Assembly: GCF_024868665.1 (NCBI RefSeq)
Contig: NC_079898.1
Location: forward strand, 11,552,597 to 11,616,596
Origin: Triplophysa rosa
Taxonomy: Eukaryota > Chordata > Actinopteri > Cypriniformes > Nemacheilidae
DNA: 64,000 nucleotides
Reading direction: 5' to 3'
Both the position numbers and the translations under genes were made by a program. Positions within the stretch are counted from its first letter, which is position 1, and each line of letters begins with the position of its first letter. The notes under the pieces were generated by a model. The model ran no database searches. It saw only the letters and a program-made list of their open reading frames with translations, and had not been told where the DNA came from. Below, in pieces: positions 51,090-62,781 of this stretch.

Positions 51090-51698
51090 AGTCTTAGCAC
51101 ACGATAAAAGTACAGAAGAGTCAAGTTTTAAATAGGAAAAATATTGAAACTCTTTGGTCATTTTTGAACGCGATGCTACTGGTCTAATTGGATTCAATGA
51201 TCTATGCTAAGCTATGCTAAAAGTGCTATCGCCAGACCCGGAGATCGGCTGAATAGATTCCAAAACCGTAAAACTCAAATTATTAACTCTGGAGGAGTTG
51301 GAGAATGAGCGTTTCTTTAAGTTATTTGTTTAGCCATGCGAGACTAATGACAAGTACTATGGTTAGCAAACTTAACGCTGTCAACATATTAATAGCTTAA
51401 CTTAGCAACATGTTAATTCTGTTATCCATGTGCATAATAAAAAAGAAGCGCGTTTGGAAACGTTATGTCTAAATGTTAGAATACCGAGACCATACTCAAT
51501 AACAAGAACTCGAACTCAAACAAACCAGCGAAAATAAAGTGTATTAATGCTGCACTATGTTGCAAACATAACTAAATGAATTAATAAGAAAGCATTTAGT
51601 GACTTACCATAGTTTAAAAGAAAATGTTCAATTGGGCAAGCTTTCCTCAGGCTCTGTGGGCCATACAGTGTAGTAGTGTTTACTAAAGTAAACTGCAG
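51090..51698. other. Intergenic, nothing recognised
   Basis: Includes 'gcaagctttcctcaggctct' near 51637, faintly like the SINE head at 7658; not enough to call. Confidence 0.4.
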
Positions 51699-51764
<66 letters not shown>

Positions 51765-51776
51765 TGTGTGTGTGTG
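51699..51776. repeat. (TA)n(TG)n compound microsatellite
   Basis: About 9 TA units followed directly by about 30 TG units. Confidence 0.97.
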
Positions 51777-52002
51777 CTTGTATTCATGGTTTACGAGGAC
51801 ACAAACCTGTGTAATGACGTGTATAACAAGGTAAACATGGTTTACGGGGACACTTCCTGTGCCTGTGATGATTTTTTAAAAGAAAAAAATGCCAAAGGTT
51901 TTCTGTAAGGGTTAGGTTTAGGGGAAGGGAATAGAATACAGTTTGTACCGTATAAAAACCATTACGTCTATGGAGAGTCCTCGTAAACCACATGTACAAG
52001 TA

Positions 52003-52241
52003 CACTGTAAAAAATGATTTGTTGTTTTTTGTTGTTTCAACTTAAAAAAATAAGTTACCTTGTTGCCTTAAAATTTTAAGCTAGTTCAACTTAAATATAT
52101 TAGTCAACACAACGAGTTTGCAACAAATTCATTAAGTGAACTAATATTTTTAAGTTGAACTAACTTAAAATTTTAAGGCAACAAGGTAACTTATTGTTTT
52201 AAATTGAAACAACAAAAAACAACAAATCATTTTTTACAGTG
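52003..52241. mobile_element. Near-perfect palindromic MITE with TA duplication
   Basis: 239 bp; CACTGTAAAAAATGATTTG at the left is mirrored by CAAATCATTTTTTACAGTG at the right, and pairing continues through 'taagttaccttgttgcctta' on both arms. TA at 52001-52002 and 52242-52243. Its transcript would fold into a long hairpin. Confidence 0.93.
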
Positions 52242-52488
52242 TATGTGTGTGGGTGTGTGTGTCCTGGTTCTGCCAGGACATTATCAGTTAATTTTATAGA
52301 CATTTCCGTTAACACAAAAACAGCACAATGCAGTGTAAATTTTAAAATACAGGTGAAACAGCAACTTCAAATATTAATGCAGTATATTGCATATTAATGC
52401 AGTGTATTGTGTAATACGGTATATTAATACAGTATATTTTACTGATTATTTTACAGTGTGCAGTAATTTGACAAAAATGTAGTAAAAC

Positions 52489-53337
52489 TGTCACGGAATG
52501 CGGAGGTAGAACCCAATAGCAGGCAAGGTGGGGTTGAAGGGGTTAACAGATAAGACTTTATTTTAAATAAACAAAACAAAAACCCATGAGGGGGTGTAGA
52601 ACAAGAACATAACTAAGATACAAACATAAAACAAAAGACTTCCCACGTGGGGGAAAAAAACAGCAGGACAGAAATAAACTAAGAAACTAAACACGGTCAG
52701 GTAAGGCAAGGCAAGGCAAGGCAAGGCAAAACACAAGGCAGGGTAATACTAACAAGTTACAAAAACATACATACACAACGTAATCCACGAGCAACAAGAC
52801 AATGACACATGAGGACTATTTAAAGGGAAGACAAACGAAGGATAACGACACACGGCAGGTGAGGGTAATCAAAAACGGCCGGGAAACAATACAGGAAATG
52901 AGAGGGGCGGGGCCAATGACGAGACACTGGAGAGAATGCATAATTATTGTCAAAAGGACAATAATATGTTTCTCTCCACACATAAGTGAAGTCAGATCTA
53001 TTAGTCAGATATGGTGACCCATACCCTAAATGTGACCTCTGCATTTAACCCATCCAGTGAGTAGTGAACACACGCACAGCAAGTGGTGAACACACGTACA
53101 CCCGGAGCAGTGGGCAGCTATCACTGCAGCTGCCCGGGGAGCAAGTAGGGGTAAGGTGCCTTGCTCAAGGGCACCTCAGTTGTTACCCGCCGGCCCTGGA
53201 AATCGAACCGGCAACCTTCTAGTCACGAGTCCAAGCCACTAACCATTAGGCCACGACTGCCCCCATAACCAAAGGCTTTGTCATGACTCTGCCACAGGAC
53301 CAAGAAAAACATGACTAAGTGAGGCAGAGCCATGACA
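52489..53337 (-). mobile_element. Solo LTR interrupted by a SINE
   Basis: TGTCACGG...CATGACA with the 5-bp duplication AAAAC at 52484-52488 and 53338-53342. On the minus strand it has a TATA-like 'ctatttaaa'-type region (about 52818 inverse), an AATAAA-type signal (about 52560 inverse) and the same terminal segments as the LTR at 19353-19859. A (GGCAA)n tract is at 52706-52729. The SINE at 52986-53264 was inserted later. Confidence 0.75.
52986..53264 (-). mobile_element. tRNA-derived V-SINE-like element
   Basis: On the minus strand: GGGGGCAGTCGTGGCC start, box A TGGCCTAATGGTTA, box B GGTTCGATTTCC, then a conserved central part with 'gagcaaggcacctta' and 'ctgcccactgctcc'. Flanked by ATAA (52982-52985, 53265-53268). 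The length and central domain distinguish it from a tRNA gene. HE1/V-SINE placement is from memory. Confidence 0.82.
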
Positions 53338-53422
53338 AAAACGTGTCATAGAGCCTACTTTAATGTTTAGTAAGCTTTAAAAACACTACAGTAGTATCTA
53401 TGATTTACTGCAGTTTATTCTA

Positions 53423-53586
53423 CACTCTTAAAAAGGATGTAACACATTACGTGTTACTTCAAACACAATTTGTGTTGAATTTGTGTGAAATAAATGAAAG
53501 GGACAACAAGTTGTGTTAAAAACAAATTGTGATGTCCTTAACTTAACACAAAATGTGTTGTTTTTAACACAACTGTTCTAAGAGCG
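53423..53586. mobile_element. MITE with CACTCTTA ends and TA duplication
   Basis: CACTCTTAAAAAGGATG left, inverse of CTGTTCTAAGAGCG right; TA at 53421-53422 and 53587-53588. Interior contains alternating 'gtgttaaaaac' and 'aacacaa' motifs that also pair. Confidence 0.8.
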
Positions 53587-53600
53587 TAGTAAATCTTATA

Positions 53601-53841
53601 GGCCCGGTTTCACAGACAAGGCTTAAGGCTAGTCCCAGACTAAAATGAATGTGTGACCTGTCTTAACTGAATATAACCTGCCCAGAAATATCTTAAAATA
53701 TATCAGTGCCATTGTTTTGTCTCGATATGCACACCAGTAATGTATTCTTCTAAGGCACTTTTATAAAAGCGACATAAATATCTTAATTCAACTAAGGCAT
53801 AGTCCTGGCTTAAGCTAAGCCGTGTGTGTGAAACTGGGCCA
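53601..53841. mobile_element. MITE with GGCCCGGTTTCACAGAC ends
   Basis: Left GGCCCGGTTTCACAGACAAG and inverted right GGCCCAGTTTCACACACACG match; inner 'ggcttaag' and 'cttaagcc'-type motifs pair too. Confidence 0.82.
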
Positions 53842-55010
53842 TAGTGTTTTTTCATGTGGTACTTTTGTAAAGGACACAAGCTGCTGCCCCTGAAACTGGT
53901 CAAAATGAGGAATCTTACAGGCAGCATGATTACAAAGTCTTCTATTGGTAGAGTCTTCTCTTGATAGTAGGAGGACTGCTTCTTCACTAACTGACTACAG
54001 AAGCTTTCAGAACACAGCCATTATTTCACATTCCCTTTGTTCTTTACCAACTCCAAAGTAAGAAATAACTAAAAACCAACTGTGGGTAATTGCACAACCC
54101 ACCCGGCTTCAGGTCAATGTTTTTCTCACGTTCTAGATTATTCTATGAAAAACACTTTGAATTGAAGAGGAGACCTTGGGGGGGGGGTGTGAAACTGAAG
54201 GTCAAACGGATCCTTAAATCTCAGCTAAGCACCCCAAGAAAAAAGGAGTTTTCCGAGCGGAGGCCTTTTCTCTTTCATTTCATTTCTTTTATTTTTCATA
54301 TCCCCCTCACACCTGTGTACTACAGGAAACAGGATGATGTCAGCCTCTCAACCCTCCGGCAATTGGCAGTGAGGCGAGAGCGTGCGATGTGTGTGCGGAG
54401 GGTTTATTTATCAGCGATCGGGTTTTTTCCACGTCCTCCACATTCAGACAATTCCATTCGACTGTGGAAGTTTGTGCTCTCCTCTATAACATTCACCGTC
54501 TCTCTCTCTCTCTCTCTCTCTCTTCCTCCACTGCTCTCCTTTTTTTCCTCAAAGAAATGAATTTCTCCTCTTTACAATCTCTGTCTAATTACTTTGGAGA
54601 GGAAGGAGGAATAAAAGAGCCGAGTCGAGGAGAGACATTTCATACAAAAAGAGCTCGAAAAAAGAATACGCTTTACTTCTCTACACAAACGCAATAAAGA
54701 AATGGGGGGTGGGGGGGCACGCTGCTGTATAAAAAGAGTCTCATTCCATCAGGAGGGCCAGGGGAGGGGCCTCTGAATAAATTAATCAGCATGATTGGCT
54801 TTTTGGAGGCTGAAATCGAGAGCCGTGATTGGCCGAAGGGCAGGGAGTGCAAGGAGGGGCTCTGATTGGTTGGAGCAGCTGTGAGAAAGGGGAGACCCTG
54901 ACTCGCCTGTGTTACTCGGAGGCTACGTGAGATGACCTTCAACACACACAAAGGCACATACTAACCACACCTCTCTCTATATGGAGAAGGGTAATTAAAA
55001 CTTTAGGGGA
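53842..55010. other. Intergenic, nothing recognised
   Basis: Contains a (CT)n tract (about 54499-54521), a G9 run (54178-54187) and a TATA-like 'ctgtataaaaagag' at about 54724. The 156-codon plus ORF 54090-54560 is low-complexity at its end and domainless. Confidence 0.45.
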
Positions 55011-55013
55011 GTG

Positions 55014-55089
<76 letters not shown>

Positions 55090-55128
55090 TGTGCGTGCGT
55101 GCGTGCGTGCGTGTGTGTGTGTGTGTGT
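55011..55128 (+). repeat. (GT)n microsatellite with GC interruptions
   Basis: About 118 bp of GT with a TGCG stretch. Confidence 0.98.
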
Positions 55129-55563
55129 CCCTGCTGTGTCAGCCCTACAGACAGACATCTGCCTCATTATCAACAGCACTTCGCTGCATGAGCTCCATTA
55201 TCCTACTCTCAAGTGTCTGTGTGTGTAGTGGCTGTAAGCAAGAGAATGTTCCAGATAAATGAAAATATTTCATGCTGATTTTCATTCATAAATCTTGTGA
55301 GGGGGTCGTAATGTATTCGAAAATGTTCACGTACGGAAATAAAATCACCCAGTTCCCTGGAGCAGTTTTGTTTTATGAGGCCTTTTTGTTGAAGATTTTT
55401 TTAAATAATTAAAGTTTGACTTTATAATTGATTTACAGTAATGCATGCAGTGCACTTCTTCAATTGGAAATTACTAGAAATACAGAGATCATTTTACAGA
55501 AAAAAATAAGGAATCATTTTATTTAATAGATTTAATATTACTGAAACAAAACAAAGCACATTG
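55129..55563. other. Intergenic, nothing recognised
   Basis: AT-rich, no ORF of note. Confidence 0.45.
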
Positions 55564-56104
55564 GGTTACACCAATAAAGGTTATTTGTGTAAAACTACTA
55601 AGGTTGTATTGGTTAACAATGAGTTAATGCATTAGTTAACATGAACAATGAACAATATTTCTACAGCATTTATTAATTTTAGGTCATGTAAATTTCAGCA
55701 TTTACTAATACAAGTTGTTCCAAATCTGTATAAATGTCTTTGATCTGATGCACACAGAGAAAGAGGAATGCTTAGAACGGTTTGCTTTCCTACATTCTTC
55801 AAAATATCTTATTTTGTGTTCAGAACAAATGCATTTATGAAGTATTTTTGCTACTATGGTAGTCAATGGTGGCCAAGAACTGTTTGGTTACAAGCATTCT
55901 TCCAAATATCTTTCTTTGTGTTTATCAAAACAAAGAAATCTATACAGATTTGAAACAACTCGAGGGTGAGTAAATGACAGAATTTTCATTTTTGGGTGAA
56001 CTGTTCCTTTAATGCACCATAACATAATGCACAATTGAATGCACCAATGTTAGTTAATGCATTTAGTAATGTAAATAAATACAACCTTATTGTAAAGTGT
56101 TACC
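55564..56104. mobile_element. MITE (GGTNACAC ends) split by a fold-back MITE
   Basis: Left GGTTACACCAATAAAGGTT and inverted right GGTAACACTTTACAATAAGG match; body has repeated 'gttaatgcattagttaac' motifs. Interrupted at 55709-56012. Confidence 0.7.
55709..56012. mobile_element. Fold-back MITE (TTCACCCAAAAATGAAAA family), nested copy
   Basis: Begins 'caagttgttccaaatctg' and ends 'tttttgggtgaactgttcct'; the left terminus is missing, so it inserted truncated or was trimmed. Confidence 0.7.
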
Positions 56105-57970
56105 ATTATTTTTAAAAGTAATTTGTAAAGGTACAGCTCGCGCAAGAATTTCAATTGTTAAACTCTATCAAGGTTAAGTAAAAAAGACAATAAAGAACAT
56201 AGCTCTATCGATCACTTAAAAAAATCTGTTTTTGAAAAAGATTTGTCATCACAATTCTCCTTTTGTGTTGTGGAGAAGAAAGACTCTTGTACACGTCTGG
56301 AATAAAACGAAGGTGAGTGAATGACGTCAGTTTCATTGTTTGGAAAACAATTCCCCTAGGCATCGCATCCGTATTGAATTTGCTTCTTAAAGATATGAAC
56401 AGCCCATTCACATTGTATTGTAGTATAAGGGAAGTTTAACTTCAAACCTGCAATGTAGCTTTTCTCATAGTTTTCTAATAATACGATTTATACTTATATC
56501 TCAAAAGTTAATCAAATATCGACTTCAGCCAGACAATGTGCAACAGCAACACAGAAGTAATAATCATAAAAAGAGCAAGGTTAAATTAAACTCATCTTGT
56601 GATGTTTTTCAGATCAATACCTCAGAGTCGTACCATTAAAATCAAATCGAATATATAGAATTGGATGATAGTTCTTTTTGCTCTAGCAGGTCACATTATA
56701 TCTCATATAAGTGTATTGACTTTTTTAATTGCATTTCTTTGTAATGTCATTAGCATCACTGAGATTAATACAGCAGAAAGTCTGAGTAGTAGTCCGTTAG
56801 CGAGTTGTATTTTATATAATCTGCCATAAATATAACCAGAACTGAACAAATTCAGAGCCACTCAGAGAAAATAATGAATGTTTAAATGAATCTGATTTCT
56901 GGTGTCAGCAGCAACACTTTAAACGTCTGAGATCAAAGTTACTTCTTCCATTCATAGGCCTTGAAGATGCAACTAATTCAGACATCTCATCTCAAGCTGA
57001 CGTCAAGGCTGCCCAACTCCTACAAAAGGCAGATTTTACGTGACCCATCAAACCGAGTGAGTGTGAACGTGTCAAGGTACACTGGGCTGCAGAATAGAAA
57101 GAGGTTTTTGTAAATATGAGCATGTGAGCGTGTGTGGTGGAATTCTTTGCCGTCAGTTGAAAAGGAGCACTGTGAAGGTAAACTGGGGAGGGGACCAATG
57201 AAAACACCCCTTTCCACATACACACATACACACACACACGCTCGGTAGTTGAGTGTCAGTAGTGTAGTGGACTCTCAGTAAGGTTCTCTGTCGAGGACTG
57301 AGTTAGTCAAAGGAACATTTCAGCGAAAAATGGAAAAAAGGAAATAGGAAAACCATGCCAAACTTCCCCTGTGGCGTCAGCTACCTTTAAAGGTGAAGTC
57401 TAGTGGCTGAAAGAGGCCAACCGTTCTTCTCTCTCAGGAACAAAATACACAAACAAATCATTTTAGATTCGTAAATCATGCCTTTTAAAAAAATGAGATA
57501 CTTCGCAATAAAAGACCTGATTGTAACAACATACGGTGGCGCCACAATTGCTAGACACTTGAGCCACAGTTAAAAATGTATGAATGTCTTTGCATTGTGG
57601 AGGAAAATATCATAAAAACTGCATTTCATTAGAGCACTATAATACAGTTTTCAAGCAAAGCATTTTCCACAAGTTTGTTAGGTTTTATACGATAAAATAA
57701 GATATGTTGCTCACATTCAAGATAAACTGTGAAAATGTGTAGGGTCTAGCAAGATTTATTTGAATATTTTGTTATTTCATACAATGCAGCCACTGTAATT
57801 ACTGTTTAATTTAAATCAGTTTCTCGTTTTCCTTTGAGAAAATTGATAACAGCATGAAATGCTGACCAGTGATATAATTTTTAGTGGTTGGCGATTGAAA
57901 CTTATATGAGTTTGGGTTCATTTGGGAAATTCCATCTGGACCCTCTTCATACTCCTGCAGTGCTCACAGC

Positions 57971-57972
<2 letters not shown>
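56105..57972. other. Intergenic, possible decayed MITE near 56262-56360
   Basis: 'gtctggaataaaacgaaggt' followed by 'gagtgaatgac' at about 56298 is a diverged arm of the fold-back family. Nothing else recognised. Confidence 0.4.

Positions 57973-58020
<48 letters not shown>
57973..58020 (+). repeat. (GA)n microsatellite
   Basis: About 24 GA units. Confidence 0.97.
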
Positions 58021-58025
<5 letters not shown>

Positions 58026-59642
58026 CCAACACAGTACCATTAAATTCCTACCTCACAGCTTTACTTTATATTTCTGCTTTTTTGTTCTATAACACTAAAG
58101 TGTTTACTTTGAAATACGGAGTGAAAGAGGTGCAGTATAGTTTCAATTTGTCAAGGCACTAAAAATACAGCAGAGGACACTACAAATACATATTTGAAGG
58201 TGTAGTAAAGAATCTGCAGTATATACAGTATACTCTGTAATATATAACAGTACATGGGTTTTAAGTTGAGGATGGAGAATGATAGGTAATTGCTAGTAAA
58301 AGCTATGAGAAACATCTAAATTACATTTCCAGAACATTTAATTTAAAGAGCACAATGTCACTGGATAAGAACAGTGATTTATTAGTGAGAACATGATTTT
58401 GCTGTTTCCATGGTTACACGTTTATTTAACCTTCAGTAAAGGACATCACAAACAAAAACAAATAGCAAGCAAAAAAATGTAATTTAACATTTAATTTCAT
58501 TAAATGTTTTTGTTACATTGAATAAACAGGAACATACATCTAGGATATATTCTTTTAAACCAAAATGTATTTCTAATTAATAATCATTCTAGATTTGGTT
58601 GGCTCATATCTGTCAGTTATCAATTAAGCCATCTATGGAATCATGATGTTGTCTATGGTATTTGCAAAGCAAATTCAATGTGTTAAATGTCTATTTCACC
58701 ACAAATCATTGACATTGTTGACTCAATCTAGGTATCTGGGTCTCAACACTTTCTTGCCTAGAAGGCATCAAGCACCCCACAAGCTGTTTGTGGGGTATTG
58801 CTCAATTCTGATCAAAGCATTTGTTGTAGTGTGAGACAAGCTTCTGCCTCAGTGGTATAAACTCGTTCTCTTTCTCTCCTAACAGAGATGTATTAGAGCA
58901 TCGGCGTTTTTTAGATTTATGCTTAGAGTATAATTTAAAAAAACATGTTAAACAGCCATTGTAGACTGCAAATACACAGTTTCTTTGTGATTAGAAATAG
59001 TTGTAAGTTTAGTTGTCATGGGGACAGATGTCAGTGACAATATGAACATGCAGTCTGGCTGGGATGGCTTGATGGATGATTTAATGTAATGGGGTACTGG
59101 GGCAGTGACAGATGTAGAAGCAATGAACTATCAGAAATAAACATTTTGTGGATGTATGTTGAGCAGTGTCATACTGTTTTGTCTGTTTGATATTTATTCT
59201 TCTTGCCTGGATGTCTACCCTCAGAAAATCTCTACTTGATTTAAAAAGTCAAAAAAAGATTTATATTATTTTCCACTATTATTTTGTTATGGTGTCATTG
59301 CGTTGTAACTTGTTGCCATTTGTTTCATCAATGCAATCCAAATCATAACCATTACAAATAATAAATAACATGCAGTAGATATAAACACGTCACCGTGTTC
59401 TAACCCTTGGTTCTTTTATATTGAGATGGGAGGAGCCCTTCTACACACAGAAACACACAGTAAATGGTAAAAACAGCACATTTTCACTTGTGTGGTAACT
59501 AAGTGAAAGTGTGGTTTTCTTTGGGAGGATTTCTCCAGATCTTATATTGTAGATCTAAGAGTGATACTGTGAGAACCAGAGAGACAGAAAACAGACAGCG
59601 ATGGGTGTCAAGAAATAGGATCTTATTTAGATATGAGCTTAC
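58021..59642. other. Intergenic, nothing recognised
   Basis: AT-rich; ORFs of about 60 codons only. Confidence 0.45.
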
Positions 59643-59980
59643 AGGAACAGTTAACACCCTAAAATAAAAATTCTGTCATCATTTACTCACCCACGAGTTC
59701 TTCCAAATCTACATATATTACTTTGTTCTGTTGAACACAGAGAAAGATATTTGGAAGAATCCTAACAGTTCTTGGCCACCATTGACTACCATAGTAGTCT
59801 TCACAATATCTTCTTTTGTGTTCAACAGAACAAAGAAATGTATAAAGTAATTATTCCTACTATGGTAGTCAATGGTGGCCAAAAACAAAACACAAAGAAA
59901 TGTATACAAATTTTAACAACTTGAGGGTGAGTAAATGAACACAGAATTTTCACATTTGGGTAAACTGTCTGTCCCTTTAA
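59643..59980. mobile_element. Fold-back MITE (TTCACCCAAAAATGAAAA family)
   Basis: Starts 'aggaacagttaacaccctaa', ends 'tgtctgtccctttaa'; two arms with 'actaccatagtag' at the centre. Confidence 0.78.
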
Positions 59981-61362
59981 TGTAAACTCAAAAATTCCTC
60001 ATCAAAATTTCCCTCAACCAAATTATCTGAGCTTTGCCTAAGTTTATCTGAACCCCATTCCTCCTAGAAACCATGTCATTACCACCTTTATCATCTAAGT
60101 TCAATAGTAAAAATTATTATTATATTACTCTACTCCTACTCTAATTGACTGTATTTATTGACAATTTTTGTTTGTGGGTATGCTTCCATCAGAGACAAAG
60201 CTCATCTTATAATGGGAGCGGCAGTGGGCCTCTTTCTAGATTCTCCTACACCAACAGTTTACCCCATTTTAGAGTGGACGTGGAAAAAAACAAGAGAATG
60301 AATGAGAGAGAAACAATAGATGCACACAAACCTAAAAGTGGACAACACACATGCATACATAATTCACCAACATTCCAAGCAAAAAATGCAGATTTATAAC
60401 ACCCTTGGGTTACCACTACGCCAGAAATGCTTCCACTGGGCGACTGGCACTGCCAGCGTGTCAACACGTACACACACACTCCCTCCTACACAATAACACA
60501 AAATGAGTACTCTTGTTTACGAGTGCGCATCTATATCTTTCTAAAATCTGTTTGCATGTGTGTCTATATATTTTTAACTCTATTTATGTGTGTGTATCTA
60601 TATTTGTGTGTGTAAAATGATATCCAAAATGTATGTACCAAATTTGCCTTTGGATGTAAAAGTGTATGAGTGTGTGTCTTTGCCTTGTTAAAGTTAATGA
60701 GCTTAAGCTGAACAGCAGCCCATCCAAAGGAACAGCTGTAAAATGGAGCAAATTACATCACACAGGAGCCATAACAGCTACACTCACACTCGCTCAACAC
60801 AATGGGGTTACATCTATTGCTTAGATATCTGATATATCACATATGCTGAAATGCATGATCAGCATGTCGGGTTCCAAAACGCACCAGTGCAATTCAACAA
60901 GGAACAAGGAGTGAGATGAACGTTACAATGAACCGTTACACTTCATAAGGAAAACATTAAAAACTACCATTGCGCTTCATTTTTACAGCACTTGCACTTA
61001 CAGTGTACTTACCAAACAAAATAGTGTTATCTTATGTACTTACGTAATATGGTTTAGGGTTAGAGTTTATCATACAATACTTAGTACATAAATGTAGAAC
61101 AGGGCTGGAAAATAAATTACAATAAAAAATACTACAAAATCATAGTAGTCTGTAAGGGTTTAAGTTTGGTATATTAGACAGAGACACTCAGATAATCTTA
61201 AAAAAAGCGCAATTCAAAGATAAAAGAAAGGCAACATTTGCTTTGCCCAGTCTACACACACACACGCACACACACACATAACTGGGCACTTCTTGTTCCA
61301 ACCACTGTAAATATTTAGAGGTCAGCAGCAGTCACTGAGTGGAAAATCAAAGCACACGGTCA
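59981..61362. other. Intergenic, nothing recognised
   Basis: Short CA tracts near 61254-61278. No gene. Confidence 0.45.
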
Positions 61363-61401
61363 TGTGTGTGTGTGTGTGTGTGTGCGTGTGTGTGTGTGTG
61401 T
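61363..61401 (+). repeat. (GT)n microsatellite
   Basis: About 39 bp of TG with one CG step. Confidence 0.95.
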
Positions 61402-61467
61402 AGACTGAGTACTGCTCTCACTTTCAAAGAGTTCTCTTTAACTCACTACACTGACAGGGAAAGAAAG

Positions 61468-61652
61468 CAGTTATCTGTCTGGTGTGTGTGCGTGCGTGTG
61501 TGCGTGCGTGCGTGTGTGCGTGTGGTGTGTGTGTGTGTGTGTGTGTGTGCGTGCCGTTGGTGTGGCGTGGTGGTGGTAGTGTCGTTGTTGTGTGTTGTGC
61601 GTGTCGTGTGTGTGTTGTGTGTGTGTGTGTGTGTTGTGTCGTGTTGTGTGTG

Positions 61653-61688
<36 letters not shown>

Positions 61689-61690
61689 TG

Positions 61691-61722
<32 letters not shown>

Positions 61723-61740
61723 CAGTTATCTATGTGGTGC
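61468..61740 (+). repeat. Complex GT/GC array bounded by a direct repeat
   Basis: GT-, GC- and GTT-rich tract at 61482-61723. Both edges carry GCAGTTATCTNTNTGGTG (61468 and 61723). Long ORFs of Cys-Val and His-Thr across it are artefacts of the repeat. Confidence 0.9.
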
Positions 61741-62781
61741 CACAGCACTCAGGGCAGCACATTAATCAAAATGTTAGAAAAACGTTTCCAGTTTAAATAA
61801 ACAACACAACCCAGAGCATGACTAAGTGCACCAACGCGGACAGACACACACACACATTCACAAAGCACTAATCTCTTTAGTGTAGCCCTATCTCAGCTTG
61901 TAAGGCAGAGACAGTGTTCATACATAAGTGGCCGACATCTGCATCACCAGAAGATAGGGTGACAGCATCTGAATTCAAAAAATGTATTAGTGGTGCTTGC
62001 TAAGACTACAAAAACCTGTTACTCTAAGTTTTAAACCATATCTACTGTAGGGACTTTGTACAGGGGTTGGCTCTTTAGATTTGGCAAACCAGTTAGAGTA
62101 CCATAACTTAGCAATCAGCCATTACTCAAGCAACTGCACAGGAACAGCAGGACAATTACTCATAACATCCATAACACCTTAGAAACCGCCTTGCTCCTCC
62201 TTGAATTTCAAAGTCTAAAAATTACAGCATGTAACAGCTATAGAGTACCACAGAGATGACATATTTTTATATGCAAAACCAAGAAGCGAGTTAGCATTTT
62301 TGCACTTCCAGTTCCATCGCCCCAAAGTCTATGGGTTTCTTTTATGTTTTTTTTTGTTAAATGCCTAAAATAAGGTTTGTGGTTAACAAAACCTCTTAAT
62401 ATTTTCATGGTTTATTGTGTGACATAAAACACCAGTTATAACCCACACATTTTTTAAGGCTTTATTATGTCTTAAAAACAGCTGTCTGTATCCTTTAACG
62501 AGGACGTTAGACGTCATTGCATATAAATCTCACAAATAATGCAAAATGGACACAAAACTCTAAAAACATGGATGGAGATTCATTCACAGAGAAATTTACT
62601 TACCAGGGAACACGTTTTTAATAAAGTTTGAAAAAAGTTGTCGGAGGTTTGGTGGTGGTGACATTGATATCGAGCAACCGTAGTGTATTCTGTTTATAGC
62701 CTCATGTTAGCTTTTTACTTCTGCCGATTGTATTTAGGCTTCAAAATGAGCAAATATTGCTATATTGTGTTCTTTTGTAAA
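61741..62781. other. Intergenic, nothing certain
   Basis: A short frame at 62743 starts MSKYCYIVFFCKD, faintly like the first residues of a THAP domain; too short and unsupported to call. Confidence 0.35.

Noticed and set aside
53180..53264. Minus-strand tRNA gene
   Set aside because: Has box A and B, but it is the head of a 280-bp SINE with a conserved central part and target duplication.
54090..54560. 156-codon plus-strand ORF
   Set aside because: Ends in a Ser-Leu run from a CT tract and shows no family resemblance.
57387..57440. Possible TTAA MITE head ('ttaaaggtgaagtctagtgg')
   Set aside because: Only about 20 bp agree with the 25474 family and no matching right end was found.
61339..61800. 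Cys-Val rich 153-codon ORF and its antisense His-Thr ORF
   Set aside because: Frames through a GT/GC microsatellite.
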